Assembly (NCBI GenBank): GCA_016844295.1
Contig: JAENIV010000038.1
Span: 1 to 7,687 of the forward strand
DNA: 7,687 nt
Reading direction: 5' to 3'
Source of the DNA: Candidatus Berkelbacteria bacterium
GTDB taxonomy: Bacteria > Patescibacteriota > UBA1384 > UBA12157 > JAENIV01
Position numbers and translations under genes: made by a program. The notes under the pieces were generated by a model. It had not been told where the DNA came from, made no database searches, and was given only the letters and a program-made list of their open reading frames with translations. Shown here in pieces: positions 1 through 5,728 of this stretch (position 1 is the stretch's first letter; every line of letters starts with the position of its first letter).

Positions 1-114
1 AAAATCTCGCTCATACAAAGTTAAATTTGACACATGCACCACCTTTCTCTTAATGGCTTATCTTATCAGCTTTTTGGTGCATTGTGACCTGAATTCACCC
101 GGGAGTTATAGGTC

Positions 115-143
115 TTGCGCTTTTGGATCAATAATGCTATAAT
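115..143 (+). promoter_or_regulatory. uvrA promoter with extended -10
   Basis: A perfect -10 TATAAT lies at 138-143, preceded by TG at 135-136 (extended -10, TGC-TATAAT). A weak -35 match, TTGCGC, sits at 115-120 with a 17-bp spacer. Transcription would begin near 150, giving a leader of about 25 nt before the uvrA ATG. No convincing LexA-type operator is visible around it, so SOS control is not supported by the sequence. The remainder of 1-114 has no gene that I can support; a short GACCT/AGGTC inverted repeat (86-90 with 110-114) is the only structure seen. Confidence 0.7.
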
Positions 144-174
144 GACTGAAGTAAACTAACGAAACTGGGAAAAT

Positions 175-2964
175 ATGAGTTCTAGAAATAAAATTATCAT
201 TCATGGTGCTCGAGAGCACAATTTAAAAAATATCAATTTAGAGATTCCAAGAGATAAAATTGTTGTAATTACCGGAATTTCAGGAAGCGGGAAATCGACG
301 CTCGCTTTTGATACGATTTACGCCGAAGGCCAACGTCGGTATGTTGAATCTCTTTCTACATATGCCCGACAATTTTTTGGTAATTTAGAAAAACCCGATG
401 TTGACTGGATCGAGAATCTTTCTCCGGCAATTTCTATTGATCAGAGAAGTGCATCTCAAAATCCGCGCTCCACGGTTGGCACGGTTACAGAAATATATGA
501 TTATTTAAGAGTTTTATTTGCAAGAGTTGGCCGGCCTCATTGCCCAAATTGTAAAAGAGTATTAACAAAACAAACGCCAGAAGAAATTAGCCAAAATATC
601 ATTAAAGAATTTCAAACAAGTAAAAATATCGTTTTTTTATCGCCTCAAGTTAAAAATCAAAAGGGCGAGCATAAATATCTTCTCGCGAATTTGAAAGCCT
701 TAAAAATTTCTAAAGTTAGAATAGATGGGATACTGATGGATATCCTCGAGGCTCAGATTGTCGATCTTGATAGATCCAAGCTACATACGATAGACGCTTT
801 AATTGAAGTTCGAACTAATTTAGAAAATATTAACGAGGTTCTGAAAACCGTTGAAAAATCTCTAAAAATGGGTCAAGGGAATTTAAGCGTGATTGACCTT
901 GATTCAAACAAAGAAGTAAAATATTCCCAAAAATTTACCTGCCCAAAATGTAAAACGGTTTTAGACGAACTTCACCCAAGAATGTTTTCTTTTAATTCAC
1001 CTCAAGGGGCATGTCCGACCTGTCAGGGTTTAGGCCGACGTTATGAAATTGATCCGACATTAGTATTGCCTAATCCAAGATTAACTTTAGCCGAGGGGGC
1101 GATCAGGCCATGGTCTAGAATTACCTCGCACGCAAGTTGGTATAATAAAACCTTAAATGAATTATCCACAAGAAATAAATTTTCTTTAGATGATCCCGTT
1201 GGAGAATTACCTAAGAAAATTCGTCAAATAGTTTTGTATGGTGATGGTGTTTTCGAAGGAGTAATTCCAAATTTAGAAAGACGTTATAAAGAAACTGATT
1301 CGGATTATTTAAAACAAGAGATAGAAAAATATATGGTTGAGCGTATTTGTCCCGCATGTAAAGGCAAACGATTACGGCCTGAAGTCCTAAGCATCACGGT
1401 TGATAATAGAAATATTGTTGATATAACAAGTTCGAGCATTGAAAAACTTTTTACTTATTTCAAGGGTTTATCAGACTCAAAAAATTTAACCCCGAATGAA
1501 AAAATAATTGCTGAAGAAATTGTTAAGAGCGTTATTGAAAGATTGGGGTTTCTTCAAGATGTCGGTTTGGGGTATTTAACATTAAATAGAAACGCTCAAA
1601 CACTCGCTGGTGGAGAAGCTCAAAGAATTAGGTTAGCTACTCAATTGGGAACCGGGTTAATGGGGGTTATTTACGTTTTAGATGAACCATCAATTGGACT
1701 TCATGCCAGAGATCACGAAAAATTATTAAAAACGTTTGATACTCTAAAAGATTTAGGCAATACCGTTATTGTGGTTGAGCATGATAAAGCCACCATCGAA
1801 AATGCCGATTGGATAATAGACATTGGGCCCGGGGCGGGAGATCATGGCGGAGAGGTAGTGGCCGAAGGAACTGTTGAAAAAGTAAAAACCAATGATAAAT
1901 CTTTAACCGGATTATATTTATCGGGAAAGAGGAAAATAGACATTCCTAAAAAACGTCGAAGTCAATCTAACCAGCAATTAGTAATTCGTGGTGCGTCCGA
2001 ATATAATCTAAAAAATATTGATGTAAATATTCCCCTTAATAATTTTGTTTGTATAACTGGAGTTTCAGGTTCTGGCAAATCAACTTTGATATTAGAAATA
2101 TTAGCCAAAGCCTTAGCTGGAAAAATCCATCATGCCAAAGAAGAGGCCGGAAAATATAAAGCAATTTCCGGAATAAAATTTTTAGACAAAGTTATTTCTG
2201 TTGATCAATCTCCAATCGGCCGTACTCCAAGATCAAATCCAGCAACATATACAAATCTATTTACCCCGATTCGAGAGGTATTTGCCTCAACTCCCGAAGC
2301 CATGGCAAATAATTTAGATGCTTCAAAATTTTCCTTTAATTTACGCGGTGGCCGTTGTGAGACTTGTCGGGGCGACGGGGTATTAAAAATAGAAATGCAC
2401 TTTTTACCAGATGTTTATGTTACTTGTCCGGAATGTAAAGGCAAACGATATAATCAGGAAATATTAGATATTACCTTCAAAGATAAAACAATCGCTGACA
2501 TCTTAGATATGACAGTCGAAGAAGCCAGAGAATTCTTTAAAGATTACGGTGAGATATATGATAAATTATCCGTTCTTGAATCTGTCGGTTTGGGCTATAT
2601 GCATTTAGGACAACCAGCGACCACTCTCTCTGGAGGGGAAGCCCAAAGAATAAAATTAGCCACTGAATTAGCCCGTCACGATACCGGTAAAACTTTATAT
2701 ATCTTAGATGAACCCACGACAGGTTTACATTTTGAAGATATCAAACGACTTTTGTCGGTTTTACAAACTTTAGTAGACCGCGGCAATACAGTAATTGTTA
2801 TTGAACATAATTTAGATGTAATCAAAAGCGCTGATTGGATTATTGATCTTGGTCCTGAAGGCGGGGATGGTGGAGGGCAAATTGTTGCTCAAGGAAGTCC
2901 CGAACAAATCATAAAAGTTTCTAACTCATATACTGGAAAATATCTTAAAGCCGAACTCAAATAG
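175..2964 (+). CDS. uvrA: UvrABC excinuclease subunit A (UvrA)
   Basis: UvrA is the DNA-damage recognition ATPase of nucleotide excision repair. It dimerises, scans DNA, loads UvrB at the lesion and then leaves. The 929-residue product is close to the usual family length of about 940. It has two ABC ATPase modules. The first has Walker A GISGSGKST at 34-42, signature LAGGEAQR at 477-484 and Walker B VLDEPS at 501-506. The second has Walker A GVSGSGKST from 629, signature LSGGEAQR at 818-825 and ILDEPTTGLH from 843. Zinc-binding cysteine pairs are present at C123/C126 with C392/C395 elsewhere, C256/C259 with C280/C283, and C728/C731 with C751/C754. The start ATG at 175 fits the family N-terminus (HGAREHNLKNI), but the Shine-Dalgarno is weak (GGGA). 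The gene is AT-rich, unlike the biotin module downstream. It seems intact and monocistronic; no clear terminator follows, and the next promoter begins 14 bases after the stop. Confidence 0.98.
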   Translation: MSSRNKIIIHGAREHNLKNINLEIPRDKIVVITGISGSGKSTLAFDTIYAEGQRRYVESLSTYARQFFGNLEKPDVDWIENLSPAISIDQRSASQNPRSTVGTVTEIYDYLRVLFARVGRPHCPNCKRVLTKQTPEEISQNIIKEFQTSKNIVFLSPQVKNQKGEHKYLLANLKALKISKVRIDGILMDILEAQIVDLDRSKLHTIDALIEVRTNLENINEVLKTVEKSLKMGQGNLSVIDLDSNKEVKYSQKFTCPKCKTVLDELHPRMFSFNSPQGACPTCQGLGRRYEIDPTLVLPNPRLTLAEGAIRPWSRITSHASWYNKTLNELSTRNKFSLDDPVGELPKKIRQIVLYGDGVFEGVIPNLERRYKETDSDYLKQEIEKYMVERICPACKGKRLRPEVLSITVDNRNIVDITSSSIEKLFTYFKGLSDSKNLTPNEKIIAEEIVKSVIERLGFLQDVGLGYLTLNRNAQTLAGGEAQRIRLATQLGTGLMGVIYVLDEPSIGLHARDHEKLLKTFDTLKDLGNTVIVVEHDKATIENADWIIDIGPGAGDHGGEVVAEGTVEKVKTNDKSLTGLYLSGKRKIDIPKKRRSQSNQQLVIRGASEYNLKNIDVNIPLNNFVCITGVSGSGKSTLILEILAKALAGKIHHAKEEAGKYKAISGIKFLDKVISVDQSPIGRTPRSNPATYTNLFTPIREVFASTPEAMANNLDASKFSFNLRGGRCETCRGDGVLKIEMHFLPDVYVTCPECKGKRYNQEILDITFKDKTIADILDMTVEEAREFFKDYGEIYDKLSVLESVGLGYMHLGQPATTLSGGEAQRIKLATELARHDTGKTLYILDEPTTGLHFEDIKRLLSVLQTLVDRGNTVIVIEHNLDVIKSADWIIDLGPEGGDGGGQIVAQGSPEQIIKVSNSYTGKYLKAELK

Positions 2965-2977
2965 ATTTTATTTAATA

Positions 2978-3007
2978 TTGACTTTTGGTACTCAAATATG
3001 CTAAAAT
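2978..3007 (+). promoter_or_regulatory. Promoter of small cysteine-rich ORF
   Basis: TTGACT at 2978-2983 and TAAAAT at 3002-3007 are separated by 18 bp. TG at 2999-3000 gives an extended -10 (TGC-TAAAAT), the same form as at uvrA. Transcription would begin near 3014, about 36 nt before the ORF start. Confidence 0.7.
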
Positions 3008-3049
3008 ATTTATTATCGTAGCACAATTTTCAGTATTGGAGAAGAAGCA

Positions 3050-3262
3050 ATGGCAGAAGGATGTACCTGCAATAATATGAAGAACCTGGAGGGATCTGCA
3101 ATTACGCCAGATCTGCGCAGGTTCTTTCGGTGCAACTATTGCATGAGGATTAGTGGTCCCAATCAGAATACCAATGTGGTCGGAGAAGGTAACCATCCGA
3201 TCACGCGGATTTTCCGTGGAGAAGTCGTCCGAGGAACCCAGTCTTCCAATCGTACTCGATAG
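3050..3262 (+). CDS. Small four-cysteine protein, putative zinc-binding, hypothetical
   Basis: This is a 70-residue ORF of unknown function. It has its own extended -10 promoter, a Shine-Dalgarno-like GGAG at 3038-3041 eight bases before the ATG, and a strong intrinsic terminator just after its stop, so it looks like a complete independent unit. The product has Cys5-X-Cys7 and Cys28-X2-Cys31, a spacing that could hold one zinc ion as in small zinc-ribbon proteins; this is inference. The C-terminal half is polar and rich in Arg, Asn and Gly, ending QSSNRTR. There is no signal peptide or membrane segment. The GC-rich codons resemble the biotin module rather than the flanking uvrA and rnhB. A strong RNA hairpin lies inside the ORF (3080-3126), so a structured noncoding RNA from the same transcript is a real alternative. 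Confidence 0.55.
   Translation: MAEGCTCNNMKNLEGSAITPDLRRFFRCNYCMRISGPNQNTNVVGEGNHPITRIFRGEVVRGTQSSNRTR
3080..3126 (+). other. Strong hairpin inside the small ORF
   Basis: AAGAACCTG (3080-3088) pairs perfectly with CAGGTTCTT (3118-3126). Inside it, GATCTG (3093-3098) pairs with CAGATC (3108-3113). The two stems are separated by a symmetrical 4x4 internal loop (GAGG against TGCG) and capped by a 9-nt loop. That is 15 base pairs within 47 nt, which is a lot for an arbitrary coding stretch. It may be a regulatory element in the mRNA or part of a structured RNA. Confidence 0.6.
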
Positions 3263-3270
3263 ACCGGCCA

Positions 3271-3305
3271 GGCCGGAAGCGCTACAGCGCCTCCGGCCGT
3301 TGTTT
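3271..3305 (+). terminator. Intrinsic terminator after small ORF
   Basis: GGCCGGAAGCGC (3271-3282) and GCGCCTCCGGCC (3287-3298) form a 12-bp stem with a single A-C mismatch and a TACA loop. It is followed by GTTGTTTT. The hairpin begins nine bases after the small ORF's stop codon. Confidence 0.85.
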
Positions 3306-3336
3306 TAATAATCTATAAAAAGTTTATTATTAATTT

Positions 3337-3975
3337 ATGAATAAAAAGAGAATCAAACGCCAGAATTTTCGTGTTCCCAATAATAATCATGAAATATTTT
3401 TACATGCAAGAGGGTTTAACTTTATCTGCGGAGTTGACGAAGTGGGCAGAGGAGCATGGGCAGGTCCTCTTGTGGCCGGAGCAGTAATATTGGATCGACG
3501 ATTATACGGTTTGCGCGATTCAAAATTACTAGATTCAAAAAAACGCGAAGTATTGGCAAAAAAAATAAGAAAATTTTCAAAAGTTGGCATTGGGGAAGTA
3601 AGTGCCCAAGAACTTAATAAATTAAAATTGACAAAAGGGACTCATTTGGCGTTCAACCGCGCCATCAAGGCGCTAAGAGTTAAGCCCGATTTTATTTTAA
3701 TCGATGGACCGCCATCCCTTTGCCCTGAGAGAGCGAGAACGAGTCGAATGGGCTGCCGGGCTTTGATCAAGGGGGACCGAATCTGTTCGTCAATCGCGGC
3801 GGCTTCAATTATCGCCAAAGTATATCGTGATAAATTGATGAGGAAGTTAGATAAAGAGGTGAAAGGTTATAATTTTAGTTCTCACAAGGGATATGGGACC
3901 AAGGAGCACATGGAAAGGTTAAAAAATCTTGGTCCATCCAAAGCCCATCGGATGTTCTACAAATCTTTAAAATAG
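3337..3975 (+). CDS. rnhB: Ribonuclease HII
   Basis: RNase HII cleaves the RNA strand of RNA-DNA hybrids and starts removal of single ribonucleotides misincorporated in DNA. The 212-residue product carries the DEVGRG active-site motif (D34, E35 within GVDEVGRGAWAGPL), the RDSKLL motif at 60-65, IDG with D123, KGD with D147 and SIAAASIIAKVYRD at 152-165. D34, E35, D123 and D147 match the family's four metal-binding acids. The length is normal. The loop between IDG and KGD is about six residues longer than in E. coli and is encoded by a GC-rich stretch resembling a dispersed repeat (3722-3753). No Shine-Dalgarno precedes the ATG; a TATAAA at 3314-3319 might give a very short leader, or translation may depend on another start mechanism. 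The gene lies between the terminator of the small ORF and the left copy of the 56-bp repeat. Confidence 0.96.
   Translation: MNKKRIKRQNFRVPNNNHEIFLHARGFNFICGVDEVGRGAWAGPLVAGAVILDRRLYGLRDSKLLDSKKREVLAKKIRKFSKVGIGEVSAQELNKLKLTKGTHLAFNRAIKALRVKPDFILIDGPPSLCPERARTSRMGCRALIKGDRICSSIAAASIIAKVYRDKLMRKLDKEVKGYNFSSHKGYGTKEHMERLKNLGPSKAHRMFYKSLK
3722..3753 (+). repeat. Repeat-like GC-rich insert within rnhB
   Basis: The stretch begins GCCCTGAG and ends GTCGAATGGGC, inside otherwise AT-rich rnhB. It resembles the dispersed GCCCTGAGC...GTCGAAGGGC repeats known from many Chloroflexi and metagenomic genomes. It encodes roughly CPERARTSRMG in the loop between active-site residues D123 and D147, so the reading frame is kept. 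Identification as a repeat rests on memory of the motif; no second copy lies in the window. Confidence 0.4.
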
Positions 3976-4029
3976 CCAAAAGTCCTCCTTATCCAATGGC
4001 TCAATCCATCTGAGCCATTCGGGTCTTCT
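3974..4029. repeat. 56-bp direct repeat, left copy (DR-L)
   Basis: The 56 bases match those at 7236-7291 at 52 positions without gaps; the four differences are AA for CC near the start and CC for GT further in. It contains a perfect 9-bp hairpin, AATGGCTCA (3995-4003) with TGAGCCATT (4011-4019) around a 7-nt loop. It overlaps the rnhB stop codon and could act as a weak terminator for rnhB, although the following TCGGGTCTTCTTCTT is not a clean U-tract. The pair of copies brackets the GC-rich biotin module. Confidence 0.9.
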
Positions 4030-4031
4030 TC

Positions 4032-4060
4032 TTGCTTTATGGTTGGCAATATGTTAATTT
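4032..4060 (+). promoter_or_regulatory. Putative promoter of the carrier-ligase operon
   Basis: TTGCTT (4032-4037), a 17-bp spacer and TAATTT (4055-4060) with TG at 4052-4053 (extended -10) make a moderate promoter directly after the left 56-bp repeat. Transcription would begin near 4067. The match is weaker than at uvrA or rnpB. Confidence 0.45.
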
Positions 4061-4070
4061 GACACAAGAT

Positions 4071-4084
4071 TCACCAGGAGGTGA
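4071..4084 (+). promoter_or_regulatory. Ribosome binding site within a small hairpin
   Basis: AGGAGG at 4076-4081 stands eight bases before ATG 4090 and decides that start over the in-frame GTG at 4081, which overlaps the Shine-Dalgarno itself. The same bases can fold: TCACC (4071-4075) pairs with GGTGA (4080-4084) around an AGGA loop, which would partly hide the site. Confidence 0.6.
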
Positions 4085-4089
4085 AATGC

Positions 4090-4848
4090 ATGAAGGGCAA
4101 GGAACTTGCGGGTTTCGTTCAGTCGTTGAAACCCAAAGATCGTACCATGTTCTCTGCCTTCATGCTCCTTCTGGGGCTGGGGGCGGTAGTTGGTGGGAAA
4201 TATCTACTGACAAAACGATATCGTTCGGGGCGATCGGTCCAGATGTTCCTGGAGATTGCGAGCGGTATCAGGCGTCTCATCGAGCGCAATCCAAACAAGA
4301 TCTATGTGCGAGTCAGCATAGAAGATCTGTCTCGGGCCTGCGGAGTCTTGCCGGGTGTTGCGTATCAACGCGGCTATCGCTTGAGGAACGCTCGGGGAAT
4401 TAGATCTGTCGCTCGGGACATTCTAGGGAAGGTTGAGTACCCGCATCTCGAAGTCTGGCGAGAGCGTGGGAAAAAGCAACGGTATTTGGTGGCGACGGCA
4501 CTAGCAGTAGAACATCTTCTTAAGGCCCCGACCGTGCGCAAGGGGCACTTGGTTTTGCCGAACGCTATCATGCTTGTCTGGAACAAGCCGCCCAAGAACC
4601 GAGTATTGCCTGGGATTGAAGGTGAGGTTTACTTCCAGTCGGAGCCTGGCGCGACGCCGTTTGTCAAAGTGGGCGACCTGGTCAAGGCTGGGGATCCGCT
4701 TTTCATCATCTTGGCGAGCAAGGTCCGAAACTACATCCTGGCTTTACGGCCGATGAGAATAGTCAGGGTCCTTGTGGTCGATGGGGCAAAGGTGGGGGCG
4801 GAAGAATCCATCTTCCAGGTTGAGTATCTCGACGAAGGAGGTGGCTGA
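4090..4848 (+). CDS. Membrane-anchored biotinyl-domain (BCCP-like) protein
   Basis: The 252-residue protein ends in a biotinyl domain of AccB type (about 176-246): GEVYFQSEPGATPF at 178-191 keeps the 'thumb' of biotin carboxyl carrier proteins, followed by VGDLVKAGDPLFII and VDGAKVGAEESIFQVE. The lysine at the biotinylation position is K211, but its context is ASKV rather than the usual AMKM. This is followed by RNYILA where carriers usually have a MNxIxA-like run. The N-terminus is unlike AccB: a hydrophobic segment at about 19-36, flanked by basic residues, suggests a membrane anchor. The middle region (45-170) is Arg-rich and I do not recognise it. Start ATG 4090 is chosen for its AGGAGG at 8-nt spacing. 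It overlaps the ligase gene by one base, which supports the ligase as its modifying enzyme. Lipoyl-type attachment is the main alternative, but the context favours biotin. Confidence 0.75.
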   Translation: MKGKELAGFVQSLKPKDRTMFSAFMLLLGLGAVVGGKYLLTKRYRSGRSVQMFLEIASGIRRLIERNPNKIYVRVSIEDLSRACGVLPGVAYQRGYRLRNARGIRSVARDILGKVEYPHLEVWRERGKKQRYLVATALAVEHLLKAPTVRKGHLVLPNAIMLVWNKPPKNRVLPGIEGEVYFQSEPGATPFVKVGDLVKAGDPLFIILASKVRNYILALRPMRIVRVLVVDGAKVGAEESIFQVEYLDEGGG

Positions 4849-5615
4849 TGGAAGACGGTCTCCTGGCTTTATCTGATTCGGGGGTACGAATCGAAATCGC
4901 TTGCCGGTTGGGCTTGGCTGAGTTAGTGTACTTCCCTGTGATTGACTCAACCCATACCTACCTTGAATCTCGCTCCGTTGCCGATTTGCAGGACGGGCTT
5001 TTGGCTGTCGCTGACTACCAGACGGCCGGTCGTGGCCAACAAAGCCGGAAGTGGCAAGCGGAACCCGGTGCCTCGCTACTTTTTTCTTCTTCGTTCAGGG
5101 TGCCGACTTGCCCGCCGCAAATCTTGGAAATTCGGGTTGGGCTAGCGGTGGCGCGAGGCGTGAGTCGTTTTACGACGCGCGCTGTTATGCTCAAGGTACC
5201 GAATGACTTAGTGGTAGATGATCGGAAGGTCGGCGGAATACTTTGCAGTACAATTGGCCCGGTCTGCGTTGTCGGGGTCGGAATCAACTGCTGGGGGAGC
5301 GTGGTGGAGGACGCCTCGTTTCAACTCCCATTCGGCCGTTTGGCCGAAAAACCGGGAGCGATCGATCGGTTGACGATGCTTATCGGTATCATCGAAGCAA
5401 TACGCGGTGCTAGCCCTGGTTGGCATGGGAACCTCTCGTGTTCGGAACTTTGCGAGTTCAAATCGCGTAACTGGCTTGGGGGAAGACGAATGCGCTGTGT
5501 CGAAACGGGGGAGATCGCGACCGTGCGCGCTTTGACAGCGTGCGGGAAACTTAAACTTGAAACCTCGCAGGGCGATATCGATCTGTTCGCAAGCGAGATA
5601 GAACTATCAGATTAA
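4848..5615 (+). CDS. birA: Biotin protein ligase (BirA-type, group I) with variant motifs
   Basis: Biotin protein ligase activates biotin as biotinyl-5'-AMP and transfers it to a carrier lysine. The 255-residue product has the catalytic domain (DST at 33-35, TAGRG at 59-63, RKW at 67-69, PND at 118-120, KVGGIL at 127-132, GVGIN at 143-147) and a small C-terminal beta domain. It lacks the N-terminal helix-turn-helix of E. coli BirA, so it should be an enzyme only and not a repressor. Two hallmark sites differ. The adenylate loop GRGRRG is GRGQQS (61-66), placing Q64 where E. coli has R118, and KWPND is KVPND (116-120). Start ATG 4848 shares its A with the upstream TGA; AAGGAGG at 4835-4841 is six bases upstream. 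It is cotranscribed with the carrier gene and followed at once by a terminator. The family call is firm; activity is uncertain. Confidence 0.92.
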   Translation: MEDGLLALSDSGVRIEIACRLGLAELVYFPVIDSTHTYLESRSVADLQDGLLAVADYQTAGRGQQSRKWQAEPGASLLFSSSFRVPTCPPQILEIRVGLAVARGVSRFTTRAVMLKVPNDLVVDDRKVGGILCSTIGPVCVVGVGINCWGSVVEDASFQLPFGRLAEKPGAIDRLTMLIGIIEAIRGASPGWHGNLSCSELCEFKSRNWLGGRRMRCVETGEIATVRALTACGKLKLETSQGDIDLFASEIELSD

Positions 5616-5649
5616 CGCCCCTGGCCATCCGGCCCGGGGCGCGTTTTTT
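5616..5649 (+). terminator. Intrinsic terminator of the carrier-ligase operon
   Basis: CGCCCC (5616-5621) pairs with GGGGCG (5636-5641), and GGCC (5623-5626) with GGCC (5631-5634), with a T-C mismatch between the two stems and an ATCC loop. Six Ts follow at 5644-5649. The hairpin starts on the base after the birA stop, so the carboxylase downstream is a separate unit. Confidence 0.92.
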
Positions 5650-5650
5650 G

Positions 5651-5678
5651 TTGAAATTATGATTTTATTTGTTAGAAT
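5651..5678 (+). promoter_or_regulatory. Promoter of the biotin carboxylase gene
   Basis: TTGAAA (5651-5656), a 16-bp spacer and TAGAAT (5673-5678), with TG at 5670-5671 making an extended -10. It lies directly after the terminator's T-tract. Transcription would begin near 5685, about 44 nt before the chosen ATG. Confidence 0.8.
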
Positions 5679-5728
5679 AGAACCAGTCTCAGATGTGGTT
5701 GTCAAGATGGAGTCATGGAGGTCTACTG

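Noticed and set aside
100..174. SOS (LexA) operator before uvrA
   Set aside because: Neither a CTG-N10-CAG nor a GAAC-N4-GTTC type site is visible near the promoter.
4032..4403. 123-residue ORF overlapping the carrier gene
   Set aside because: It is another frame of the carrier gene; its upstream part overlaps the promoter and its sequence shows no recognisable domain, whereas the 4090 frame has a ribosome site and a biotinyl domain.
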